64,000 nt of DNA from Prostheceraeus crozeri (lineage: Eukaryota > Platyhelminthes > Polycladida > Euryleptidae), in NCBI GenBank assembly GCA_907163375.1, contig CAJQUW010006815.1, positions 124,001 through 188,000 on the forward strand. The letters run 5' to 3'. Every line of letters starts with the position of its first letter. The stretch's first letter is position 1. The notes beneath the pieces are model-generated. The model did no database searches, was not told where the DNA came from, and worked only from the letters and a program-made list of their open reading frames with translations. Of the stretch, positions 35,112 to 45,109 are shown piece by piece. The position numbers and the translations under genes were made by a program.

Positions 35112-35520
35112 CCGTAGTCTAACAAGCTCTTTACACATGGATCGCAGTCGATTGCTATCCCTGTATCAGAAGTGTAAGCTATCTAAATTTTATTTAACAC
35201 TATTTCATCTACCATCATCGCCCATATGAAATGTTATAAGATTTACAAGTTAGACTAAGCGTGCTACTATTTCCAAATGAAAAAGTATACATGGTTAAAC
35301 CATCCACTTAAGCCCAGCCGTAGTCTAACAAGCTCTTTACACATGGATCGCAGTCGATTGCTACCCCTGTATCAGAAGTGTAAGCTATCTAAATTTTATT
35401 TAACACTATTTCATCTACCATAATCACCCATATGAAATGTTATAAGATTTACAAGTTAAACTAAGCGTGCTACTATTTCCAAATGAAAAAGTATACATAG
35501 TTAAATCATCCACTGAAGCC
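35112..35520. repeat. Two tandem copies of a 206-bp unit
   Basis: The unit begins CCGTAGTCTAACAAGCTC (35112 and 35318), contains CGCAGTCGATTGCTA, and ends before CCAG/CCCA. The copies are nearly identical. Non-coding. They sit directly after the conserved block. Confidence 0.85.
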
Positions 35521-35570
35521 CCATTCAAGTAAGTCAGTATGAAAGCAAAGATAATACGAAATAAAATTTA

Positions 35571-36021
35571 TTATGGCATGTATTTCAAAAGGTCTTCATC
35601 GTCAATATCGTCCCAGAGTCTGACTTCACATAGATCACAAAAACAGTTCACTTGCTTCAATCGTTCTTCTACCGCGAGCCTCACTTTGTCGATGTACTCC
35701 CACTCCGTCATAGTTCGTGGCTTGGAGTTAGGGGTGTACCATTCCCATAATTGGTGGAGGAATTTGGTGCTGGTCATCTCCATCACATCATCAGTATCGT
35801 ACTGCAGATACTTCCACCTCACGCCTGTTAAGTCGGGACACTCCTTCTCACATACACTCTCCTCTTCGTCGTCCGCTGGTAATGACAACTTTCTGATATT
35901 GTCGAGTCGGTATATTTTCTCCACCTTCCCCTTCGTTGGAGCGTTTGGTGCAACGAGCGCCTTTGGTGTTGAGCATGGAGAAGAGAATTTTGTGTTCGGT
36001 GTTGTCGGACGGGTTTGTCAT
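35571..36021 (-). pseudogene. Acidic element protein, unknown, probable frameshift
   Basis: The minus-strand ATG at 36021 opens MTNPSDNTEHKILFSMLN; a shift at a GGGG run near 35930 leads into a 117-codon frame (KIYRLDNIRKLSL, EEESVCEKECPDL, WEYIDKVRL, NCFCDLCEVRLWDD). A Cys pair (CFCDLC) could bind zinc. A 3' splice acceptor (TTATTCACAG) lies at 36027, five bases before the ATG, so a 5' UTR intron is likely. AATAAA overlaps the stop codon. The gene is divergent from PolB, sharing the intergenic region 36022-36240. No family is recognised. The frameshift may be decay or an assembly error. Confidence 0.5.
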
Positions 36022-36026
36022 GTTGC

Positions 36027-36240
36027 CTGTGAATAATAACTTTGAAATGTTTTCTAATTCTTAAGTATAAACAAGCAACCAATCAGAATGAACAGCCAAT
36101 GAATGATGAATATGAAAGTATATATGTAAAGTGACATTCGTGTCATTTCACTCTGTCTTTGTGACATATAAGTGAAGTGTTCTCTAGTGAAGTCTCTATC
36201 TTGTTGAAGAATCAACCTTAAACATAATTTCCTTGAAATG
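36027..36240. promoter_or_regulatory. Divergent promoter region of PolB and the acidic gene
   Basis: Two CCAAT boxes (36079-36083 and 36096-36100) and a TATATATGTAAA (about 36119-36130) lie before the first PolB exon. The minus-strand gene starts from the other side, so the region may drive both. Confidence 0.45.
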
Positions 36241-39200
36241 GTAAGTTGAAGATTTCCTCTCTCATCTCCCTCAAACGTGTGGCTAATAGCATCTTCCTCA
36301 ATTTCAGGCATCTACTTCATCACCAAAGCCCTCTCTTCTCGAGGAAAGTTTAGAGTTGTTGAGTGAAGGTAGGTTGTAACAATACACTGAGACTTAAACA
36401 GAGATGATAGAATGATTTCTCTTTCAAGTGATGTGAGTTCCAGCTCAGGACTCTCGCGACAAGGCAACGAGTGGGAATGTGCTGACTGCGGACATATTTT
36501 TACAAGGAAGCACAGTCTCCTTCGACACATCAAACAACGTGTGTGTCAACGCAAAGCGGCATCAATCTCCGGAGGTGAAGTTGATTCTGACGATGACATC
36601 TCCTTTCCTTGTGATTTGTGCCCTCTTTCTTTTGATAGTCACTTTCAGCGATCTTCGCACAGACTTCAACACACGCATGCAAATGATCACTACACCAACG
36701 GTACCTCTACCATCTCCCTCATTAATGTTTCACATAATAATTTAGTACGCGACTACTGCATGGAGTCCAATACTCAAATAGTAGATTTTCCTGAGTGGCT
36801 CCTTCAAAATTCTAACATTAGCGAAGCGCTCTTCAACAATTTAGACAATTTTAGAATGAAGGCGCTCATCTACCTTAAACTAAAATAAATTAAAATAGAT
36901 TTTCAAACGGGTCAAGTGACGGAGAGAATACAGTTTCATGTTCCTTCCTCTTCCGCAACCGAAGTTGTAGACTGCGAGTCTTGGCTAAATTTTCACATTC
37001 AATGTTTAAAATCAAATGTAGATAAATTCAATCAACGCGACAGCGCTCTCATTTTTGATGGTGTGGACTCAGCCATATTCAAAATTTCCCTATTAGAAAG
37101 TCATGCAGCTCGAGGCACATTTAAACTACCAAAAACGTTGTATAATAAGAAAGCTGTCATCAATGTCGATTGTAAATCATAGTGTTTCAAATATGCAGTC
37201 CTATCCATCCTTCACTATAATGATATCAACGCGCATCGAGATCGCACCTATAGCTATAGACAGTGGGAGGATGAACTAGACTTTGAAGGTTGTGATAGTA
37301 ACAACATGAAAATCAAAAATGTAGAAACGTTCGAAAAACATAATCAGATTAAAATTGTAGTTCACGTGTGGGAGAAGGGGTTGAAGGGTGCCCGCTATAA
37401 TTCACGTTCAACTTGTTATGAACGTGTAGTCAACCTCTTATTAGTAAAACAAGATGATAGCGAGGAATGGCACTACTGTGGTATACCAAAATCTCTCGCT
37501 TGTACACTCACTTGGGGCACTCTAAAAGAGGTGAACATTTTGTATGCGACCGCTGCATCCGCTCCTTTTGGAGTAAAGATAAATTTGAAACTCACTATGA
37601 ATGGTGCAAGCGAGGCAGATTACAAATGGAACGCATGCCCAAAGATAAAATATTTTCACATAGGGATAATGGTGACGAATTAAGTGCCCTGCATGTCATT
37701 TACGCAGACATAGAATGCTACATTGATGATATCATCCACAAGCCAGCAGCCATATCCTGCTATGAAGTATGGCATGATCACTTTAGGAATAGACAAAACA
37801 AAATGCATACTTGGCAAGGTGAAGATTGCATTTCAAAATTTCTAGAATTTCTCGATAAAGCTGCCAAATTTCAGCAATCATATGATTCCCAATTGCAGCG
37901 TAAGTCACTACATATGTCAGATGAAGACAAACAAAGATTTGAAAGTTGCACATCCTGTCCTAAATGTCATAAAACGTTTGATGACGATAAAATTAAGAAA
38001 GTGCGTGATCATGATCACATCACTGGTAAATTTAGAAACGCACTCTGCTGCAAATGTAACTTTTCACTTAGGTTGAGACGTCGTGTACTACCCGTCATTT
38101 TTCATAACTTTAAGGGCTATGACAGTCATATGCTCATAAAAGGAGGGTTGAGCCAGATGAAATCGTGGCAGTTTAATGTAATAGCGCAAACGAGAGAAAA
38201 ATTCATGGCAATGACAGCAAAAGTACCAGTAAATAAAACTAAAGAAAATGAGGCAGTCTTCTTCGAAATAAAATTTTTAGACTCATTCCAATTCATGTCA
38301 GCGTCACTAGCTTCTCTCGTTCGTAATCTCAAGTTTCTTCCCCATAGTCAAACTTTGAAGAAACACTATCCAAACTTAACGGATGAAACAATCACTCGCG
38401 AAGGAGTCTTTCCTTATGCGTATTTTATCTCAATGTCTAAACTAAATGAAACAACCCTTCCTTCCATTGACAAATTCAAAAACGATTTGACGGGTCAAGA
38501 TTGTCCAGTAGAGGACTATGAACATGCTCAAGAGGCATGGTTAAAATTTGATTGTAAAACGTTTGGCGATTATATGATCGCTTACTTAGAATTAGATGTC
38601 ATTTTGCTCGCTGATGTCTTTCAGGAGTTTCGACGAGTGGCATTAGAAGAAGACAAATTAGATCCTGTCCACTTTGTCAGTCTACCAGCCATGTCCTTTA
38701 AATCAGCCTTTAAAATGGCTGGTGAGACCATCCATCTCTTATAAGACCCCGAGATGTATAACATATTTGAGCGCGGAATACGCAGTGGTCTCACATTTGT
38801 GAATAAAAAAATCTAAAACAGTAGGTAATGATCATATCCACCTAAAGTACTATGATCAAAATAATTTATATGGCAGTTCACTGTCTAAACCACTACCTCA
38901 CTCCGAGTTTAGTTGGTTAAATCAAGATGAGCTTGAGTATTACTCCAACCCTTCAAACATTCTGAAGATTCCAGATGAAGGTGATTGGGGATATTATTTT
39001 GAAGTGGATTTGATTTATCCAAATAGTATTAAAAATAAAACTGCTGATTTCCCACTCGCACCTGAATCTGGTGAAGTGACTGAAGATATGTTTTCACCAT
39101 TCATGTCACAATTTCATAATAACTTAACAGAGTGTGGACAGCCAAGGTACAAACCATGCCGCAAACTTTTACTCACCCAATATGATAAGAAAAATTATCT

Positions 39201-40203
39201 CGTACACTTCTGCATACTAAAATTCTATTTAGAAATGGGCATGCTTCGAAAGTCAGTTCACCGCATTATCAAATTTAGACAGAAAGCCTTCCTCAAACCC
39301 TACATAGATAGTAACAGTCAAAAACGTGCACTCGCCCAAAATAATTTTGAAAAGGATTTTTATAAATATAAGAATAACAGTCTTTTCGGAAAGACCATGG
39401 AGGATGTTAGAAAACGTATGAACTACAAACTAGTCGTTGATGAACAAAAATATCACAAATTGACCTCATCACCTCTTTTCATTGATAGAGACATCATCGA
39501 TGAGGATCTTGTAGGTGTTAAAATGATAAAATCAGAAGTTGAGTTGTGCAAACCCATCTATATTGGGCAAGCCGTTTTAGATTATTCCAAGCTTGAAATG
39601 TATCAACTCTTCTACAAAATATTAAAACCATGCCCTCTCGTAAAAGAGGTTCGCTTGCTGGGTGGAGATACAGATAGTTTCTTTTTAGGAATTACCACTC
39701 AAAAAGATTTAAATTTTAATGAAGTAGGCAAGTCATTAGAAAAATATTTCGACACATCTAACTACAATCCCACTCATCCACTCTATTCCATACAGAATAA
39801 AGCCAAACTTGGTTGTTTTAAGGATGAAACAGCAGGAAAGGAAATAGATGAAATGATTCTCCTCCGTCCTAAAATGTATTCCATGAAAATAAGAGAATGT
39901 GCAGATAGTATTAAGCGTGATAAAGGTATATCAAAATCCATTGTTCACAAAATGAAACATCGGTCCTATAAGAAGGCCAATAAAAATAAAACTATAACGT
40001 TTGTCAATATGACAATCTTAAAATCTCAAGTTCATACTGTGAAAACGCACACGTTCAAGAAACGAGCGCTTTCAGCATGGGAGGATAAGAGGTGTTGGAT
40101 AGCACATAACACATCTCTTCCACATGGACATCCTGACACAAACATACCTCCACCCAAAAGAATAAAACTCACGCTACCACATTCAGGAGATGTATTGACA
40201 TAA
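36236..40203 (+). pseudogene. Protein-primed family B DNA polymerase (Maverick/Polinton PolB), copy A
   Basis: It would replicate the element from a terminal protein. A start codon at 36238 abuts a donor (ATG/GTAAGT); an exon at 36308 (ASTSSPKPSLLEESLELLSE) follows, then the main frame with two C2H2-like fingers (CADCGHIF..., CDLCPLSF...). Next come CFKYAVL, a finger (CDRCIRSFW) and exonuclease motifs YADIECY (37701), HNFKGYDSHM (38101) and YLELDVILLADVF (38581). CPKCHKTF...DHDHITGKF resembles the Zn/Endo VII-like insert of Polinton polymerases. Polymerase motifs are YYDQNNLYGSS (38848), NNSLFGKTMED (39370) and GGDTDSFF (39661), all with catalytic residues. It is disabled by TAA at 36886, TAG at 37180, a frameshift near 37490, TAA at 38742 and a frameshift near 38805. 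It ends with TAA at 40201. Confidence 0.85.
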
Positions 40204-40353
40204 TCAACTTGTACTCAGTATTTTGATGTTGCTTTTTGTAGATATACATGGTTGTTTTATGTATCGCATGAGATCGTTTCTTCCTTGTGAATATATGCCT
40301 ACAGTCAGCCCATTCCCCCTATATCTGTGAAAAGACTTTTTCATACACATATT

Positions 40354-40367
40354 TTTATTTCAATAAA
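40354..40367. terminator. Bidirectional poly(A) signal
   Basis: TTTATTTCAATAAA reads AATAAA on both strands and lies between the convergent PolB (plus) and LPSNAS-2 (minus) ends. Copy B keeps the same arrangement at 59240-59253 (TTTATTGAAATAAA). Confidence 0.6.
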
Positions 40368-40382
40368 CATATCACAATGACT

Positions 40383-41903
40383 TCACTTTGTTTTCCGAAA
40401 CACTAAAGTTACGATAGATTTAGTAACTTTCACATGGATGCACTCTTGTAAACCATTGGTAATTTTGATAGCAATAGAGGGTATAGTTTGTTTGACGACG
40501 GGATGATAGAAAATAGATTCAAACATCTTCTCGACTATTCCATATGAAGCGTCTTTATCATGAATGAAATCACGTAAAATGTATTCTTTTTTCTCACCAA
40601 CAGAAATAGGTAGAATCAAATCACTTTGAATGTAAAGGTGCTGTTCATGTTTATCAAGTGTCATTGGTGTTTCTATACCAATCGTATGCGCAGCAGTAAA
40701 CACAGTTTGTAGCATTGAAAAACCAAAGAGTTTTTTCACAATTTTACTCAATTGACATTGAATGTCATCACCCAGTTTCAGAACAACGCGTTGATTTTCA
40801 ATTGAAAACGAAATGTGGTGTGTCTTTACATCATATTTACTTTTCATCACATGCTTCAACTTCTGTTGTATATAAGGATTTACTACATGAATGAAGCTTT
40901 CAACTGTATGATATAGACGCGGCATTATATTGATAGCAACTTTAGATTCTTCATAAGACTGGTAAATTTTCTTGATGCGATCACCATAGATGTCCACCCA
41001 CCATTCATCATTAACTGAATCAACTTTAGTGTGATATTCATGAGAAGCATACACCAGACCGCTTCCAATAATAGGCGATACATGTCTTACAAAATGACGC
41101 AAGGTTGGAGAGAAATAAACTGTAAGTTTGTCATTATATTTCTGAATAACCAACTTATCCTTCCGAGCCATGACTTTCTCTCCATACTTCTTACGCACAG
41201 TCTCATTCCATCGTTTTACTAACTCAATAAGTGATAAAGGTTGAACACCACGCTTTTTCAAAATGATGCGTTCTTCGCATTATACAACATCTTCATCAAA
41301 TATTTTAAATTTATAATGAAATTTGTTGATTCGATTTGAATAAACTTGTTTAACATTTGCAGTAGCAATTGACGTTAGATGTAGTCCATGGCCAAAACCG
41401 AGATGTGGATAGAATTCATTATCCAACCTCAGTGTAAGACCTTTAGTAAAAGAATGAAAGCGAAGGAACTGTCTCCCACTCCAATGATAGATAGTAAACT
41501 CATGAACTTTCTGATCCTTATTCTTCATGATGGAAGAATTACCACTGTTGAATGCCTTAATAATTTTCTCATTCCCAAATGGACCATAATAATCTGATTT
41601 TATCTGAATCCATTCATAGTTCCACTTTCCATCTGACGTTAAATTGTATGGGAAATGGAATGTATTATTCATCGTTATTCCATCATGGGTGCGAGGAGTC
41701 AATATCATTTCTTCCAAATCAGTCACATTCTGAATATTGCTATCATAGCAAATACTAGAAACGCCAACCTCCCATTCACCTTCTAAATGTAGTGGGCGAT
41801 TTAATTCTACTCGATAGTCTGATGGTTTATTTTTGGGAAATTTAGTCATAGAAGCATTACTGGGCAAGTAGATTAGAAACGAGTCCTTATTTTCACTTTC
41901 CAT
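40383..41903 (-). pseudogene. LPSNAS-type element structural protein 2 (copy A), one in-frame TAA
   Basis: The minus-strand start MESENKDS at 41903 is shared with copy B. The N-terminal part has FLIYLPSNASM, FPKNKPSDYRV and LEGEWEVGVSSICYD, a pattern I know from uncharacterised Maverick/Polinton proteins of marine invertebrates. After TAA at 41280-41282 the same frame runs on (RGVQPLSLIELVKRW) and ends with HLYIQSDLI...VTLVFRKTK, the expected C-terminal end of such proteins. So one protein of about 505 residues carries one internal stop, which copy B also has at the matching place. The next ATG downstream is about 30 codons in. Function is unknown; a minor capsid, penton or fibre-like virion role is a guess. 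It follows LPSNAS-1 on the same strand. Confidence 0.65.
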
Positions 41904-41942
41904 ACTAATCACATTGGAAAAATATATTAGCATACTTTTGCA

Positions 41943-43339
41943 TTAACTCTTCATTCGGAAATGGAGTGTGATACTTGTCACAGCATCTTTATGAAAAGGA
42001 ATCAACGCACCAGCATCGTCATAAATGGCAATATCAATTTGTGGGATGTAGTTTGATTTCAGCTTTGTATAATGCACTTTCTTGAAAGTATGCTCAGATA
42101 AAATACTGCAGCTTTTTGGCTGGTATGGTATCATTGCTAGCAATGGAGCTTCAACATCTCCCACACGTACATCTTCACCAATATTGGAATATATCTGAAA
42201 ATAGTTAATACGACGCGATAGTGACATGTCTGCGCTAGCTTTGGTTACAGTACCACTTTTAAAGATATTTTGATCAAAACCCAAAATTTCCATTAGAGTT
42301 TTATCCATAATTAGTTCAATACCTTTTCCACTTATAGTGAGAGACAAAGTACCTTCTTTTTCAGAAAATGAAATATGTTGCTCATTAATCACTTCATTTA
42401 AATAATCTACAACCAATTTAACCGAAGTAATAATGCGAGGCATCAACACTCTTGTTTCATGTAAGATACCACTTAAAGGCTCTACACACTTTCTGTATAA
42501 AGATACGGTCCATTCTGCATCAAATTGATTTGACCTTTTACATGGTAAATGTTGCATATCAAATTTTCCATGAACAGCTGCAGAACGATGTCGTAAGAAC
42601 TGATGAAAATCTTTTGAACAAACTAATACTAGATCATCATCATTTAATTTACTTATTGCAATATGATTAGATGATTTGATATAAGTCAATGTTGCTACTT
42701 GTTTACCATCAACTCGAAGGAGATAATTAAATTTCTTCAATAATGTTTCAGGAGTCATGTTTGTCTTTCTTGGCTTAATCACAATCTTTTTCACCAACGT
42801 CTTCTCATTTTTTGGAATAAGATCTACATAATAAGCTTCCTCTCGATATATTAACTGTTTATGACCACTTGGGTGGTAATTAACGTTATAATTATCATAA
42901 CTTGTTAAGGCGCTAGCGAGGTAACCTAAATCATTTCTTAAACTTGGACTTAAACCAACAATCCAATCTTTCTCAACTACATGATGTACATAATTATGAT
43001 CATCATTGTGCGGAGTAAATTGGACAATATGTTTACACGCTTTATTCAGGAAATCATATATAAACTTTTTACATGATAAGAGATCTTTCTTTGGCTACTG
43101 TGGAATGTATACTCGGCAGCCTTTTGACATTGGTAAGCAGCTGTGCGTCTCATATTAATAGTCATCACCTCATCATCAAAAGTATAGACACAGTTGCTAT
43201 GACCAAGTTCAGTGACACCCACTTCCCACTTTCCATTTAGCTGTTGTGTATGATCAATGGGAGTAGAAAAGAGTGCGGCTCGATTACTAGCAAATCTATT
43301 TGCGGCCGCATTGCTAAGCAAAATATGATAAAACGACAT
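41943..43339 (-). pseudogene. LPSNAS-type element structural protein 1, frameshifted
   Basis: The minus-strand ATG at 43339 opens MSFYHILLSNAAANRF, with LNGKWEVGVTELGHSN, clearly related to the N-terminus of LPSNAS-2. That frame stops at 43046, but another frame is open from about 43075 down to 41943 and ends with GDVEAPLLAMIPYQP, QIDIAIYDDAG and VTSITLHFR, the typical C-terminal part of the same family. One frameshift near 43065 therefore splits a protein of about 465 residues. It is a paralogue of the next gene (LPSNAS-2), whose ATG lies 39 bases after this stop. A virion structural role is inferred from the family's occurrence in Mavericks only. Confidence 0.65.
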
Positions 43340-43374
43340 TTTGATATTGCTGATCTGCCGCTTTGCATAACATC

Positions 43375-43731
43375 ATGAAGACTTGGATTTTGGACTCTCT
43401 ACAATATATCAGAGTTGATCGTAATGGAAACGTACATTTCAAAAATTCTCATGGTCATACATCAAGAGGTATTACATTAACATGGCGACAATTTGTCAAC
43501 CTCAATGATATCATGAGGGATTTGGAATATTTTGAAACATTAAGATTCATCTCCTTGGGTGATCAAGTTTGGCTTCAACATTACAGAAATGAAATTCAAA
43601 TCTGCCATTCTCATTCCGCAAACTGTTTCTCATTTCGCAAATACAATTGGGAGAAGTATAGAAGATACATACATCGCTCCATCATGACATTTATTCGTCG
43701 TGAGTTCATCGCCCTACTTTGCAAATCTTAA
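43375..43731 (+). CDS. Small paralogous protein 1 (possibly PC4-like)
   Basis: 118 residues from MKTWILDSLQYIRVDRNGNV. The pattern SLQYIRV-DRNGNVHF, then RGITLTWRQFVNLNDIM, then VWLQHYRNEIQI and WEKYRRYIHRSI is repeated in the next gene, so the two are tandem paralogues. The GITLTWRQF..L step resembles the GISL..EQW..L core of PC4-type single-stranded DNA-binding coactivators, which occur in several large DNA virus-like elements. This is a weak structural guess. It starts 35 bases from the divergent minus-strand LPSNAS-1 start, so the two share a very short promoter region. Confidence 0.6.
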   Translation: MKTWILDSLQYIRVDRNGNVHFKNSHGHTSRGITLTWRQFVNLNDIMRDLEYFETLRFISLGDQVWLQHYRNEIQICHSHSANCFSFRKYNWEKYRRYIHRSIMTFIRREFIALLCKS

Positions 43732-43753
43732 TCAGACATGACTACCACGCACC

Positions 43754-44404
43754 ATGAGTTGGAATTTAGATTCCCTACAACGTATTGAAACGGATCATGA
43801 TCGAAACGTCTATTTCAAAGATTCAACTGGAAATGTGAGAAGAGAGTTTGCTTTATCTTATCGTCATTTTCAATCTCTACATCGTATCATGAAGGATTTG
43901 AAATACTTCTATATGAAAAGACATTCACGTATTGGAAATCGCATCTGGTTGCGCGTCAACAAACGGCGAATTCAACTCTATCATTCCCAACTTCATACTA
44001 ACTTCACATTTCATCAAGGTAGTTGGGAAGAGTATAAAAGGAAGGTACATCGCTCAATTTACTCATTTTTTCATCATGAAGCACCATCGCTACACCATCG
44101 TCAACATTCTCCGTCGCTTCAGACTCTACACCAAAATCGATCTCACAACATTACACCAACACCTTCCAAACAGCAAGTATTACCCGGGCCGTCCTCAAAT
44201 GTTAGTGGTGAAGATGAACAATTCACGGAATCTTCAACTCCTTCCAAATGGAACTGTACAGATTCTCGGCGCCCTTTCTCATTCATCGGCGCAGTCAATG
44301 CGCTTAGAGCTACAGAGACTACTACGTCGGATATGGAAGAGGGAGAGGTGTGTGATGTCGAATCTGACTGTGGACAATATGGTGATCTCTACTCAATTGA
44401 GTGA
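43754..44404 (+). CDS. Small paralogous protein 2 (possibly PC4-like) with disordered tail
   Basis: 216 residues beginning MSWNLDSLQRIETD. The first about 105 residues align with the upstream paralogue (REFALSYRHFQSLHRIMKDL, NRIWLRVNKRRIQLYHS, WEEYKRKVHRSI). The rest is low-complexity, rich in Ser, Thr, His, Pro and then acidic residues (MEEGEVCDVESD). This tail is encoded over 44076-44404 in a different frame from the TBP-like gene, which looks like overprinting. Gap to the upstream paralogue is 22 bases. Whether the tail is translated as read is uncertain; the N-terminal domain is well supported by the paralogue. Confidence 0.6.
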   Translation: MSWNLDSLQRIETDHDRNVYFKDSTGNVRREFALSYRHFQSLHRIMKDLKYFYMKRHSRIGNRIWLRVNKRRIQLYHSQLHTNFTFHQGSWEEYKRKVHRSIYSFFHHEAPSLHHRQHSPSLQTLHQNRSHNITPTPSKQQVLPGPSSNVSGEDEQFTESSTPSKWNCTDSRRPFSFIGAVNALRATETTTSDMEEGEVCDVESDCGQYGDLYSIE

Positions 44405-44621
44405 AAGTGTATCATTTTTGAAGATTCGTACCAGCAGTTACAATTTGTGTTATGAACCCGAACTTTTTCCTGCAGCTCTCATTAGTTGTTGGTTACCTGT
44501 GCATGTTGCAATCTTTCATAATAGTAAAGTGATCATTAGTGGACTAAAATCTCATGTACAAGCAAATGTGATCCTAGACTATCTCATCGAGTATGTACGT
44601 GCCCAGCGGATTGTAAAATAA
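44076..44621 (+). CDS. TBP-like protein (two-repeat TATA-binding fold)
   Basis: 181 residues from ATG 44076 (MKHHRYTIVNIL). Two repeats match the TBP saddle. The first has YTIVNI, KIDLTTLHQHLPNSKYYPGR and PNGTVQILGALSHSSAQS, like the NIV, YNP.RF and SGK..CTGAKS...SR parts of TBP repeat 1. The second has YEPELFPAALI then HNSKVIISGLKSHVQAN, like YEPELFPGLI and SGK.VLTGAK of repeat 2. TBP binds TATA boxes and nucleates transcription; an element-coded version could favour the TATA-driven element promoters seen at 31718, 33775 and 34298. The first 329 bases overlap the preceding gene in another frame. An open frame extends upstream to 43932 without matching TBP. The end is followed by AATAAA and a convergent minus-strand protease. 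Confidence 0.75.
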   Translation: MKHHRYTIVNILRRFRLYTKIDLTTLHQHLPNSKYYPGRPQMLVVKMNNSRNLQLLPNGTVQILGALSHSSAQSMRLELQRLLRRIWKRERCVMSNLTVDNMVISTQLSESVSFLKIRTSSYNLCYEPELFPAALISCWLPVHVAIFHNSKVIISGLKSHVQANVILDYLIEYVRAQRIVK

Positions 44622-44647
44622 AAAACAATTTTTCCAACATGATGTTT

Positions 44648-45109
44648 TTATTTCAAATCATGATAGAACTTACAAATCATTTTTTCATTAGAGGATGGAT
44701 TACATGAAAAGTTTTGAATAACAGATACAAATCGAGATACATGTAAACGTTTTAAGATGAAGTACAGTACAAAAGCACCACACGTTGATGAAAGTGGATG
44801 TTGTAGTATGCGTTCATTTCGCTGATATTGACGCGTATGTTTTCTCAACCACTTGTGTGTTGGTATATTTGGAGGTTGAGCAAGAGAGTCAAATAGTTCA
44901 CCACGTCGGTCTTCTCCAATAAAGATCGCTTTCCAATGCTCACCGCCTAAATTCTGCGAATGAGTGTTTAGCACAATAAAGATGGGATAGTGATTTACTG
45001 CAGGTGGTAAGGTATCGAGCGAATAGACATTATCGAAAGCTTTGAACGTCGCTTCGTCTGCATTACGCTGTACTTTAGTTTTAATTTCGTCAGCAGTCAA
45101 CCAACTCAT
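44648..45109 (-). CDS. Adenain-like cysteine protease (Maverick PRO)
   Basis: 153 residues. The catalytic set of adenovirus-type (C5) maturation proteases is visible: His58 in GGEHWKAIF, Asp74 in ELFDSLA, Gln103 in RILQHPLSS and Cys110 in STCGAFVLYFI. Family members cleave capsid precursors during virion maturation. The length is short compared with adenain but usual for Mavericks. The start codon overlaps the stop of the capsid-like gene (TAATG), so translation may be coupled or the two share one mRNA. The frame is intact. Convergent with the TBP-like gene; TTTATT just after its stop gives AATAAA on this strand. Confidence 0.85.
   Translation of the reverse strand: MSWLTADEIKTKVQRNADEATFKAFDNVYSLDTLPPAVNHYPIFIVLNTHSQNLGGEHWKAIFIGEDRRGELFDSLAQPPNIPTHKWLRKHTRQYQRNERILQHPLSSTCGAFVLYFILKRLHVSRFVSVIQNFSCNPSSNEKMICKFYHDLK

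Noticed and set aside
32959..38744. TAG/TAA read as sense codons (altered genetic code), since several stops in the element are TAA/TAG inside conserved frames
   Set aside because: Many intact genes in the same element end in TAA or TAG at the expected place, frameshifts accompany the stops, and copy B has TGA stops too. Decay explains it better.
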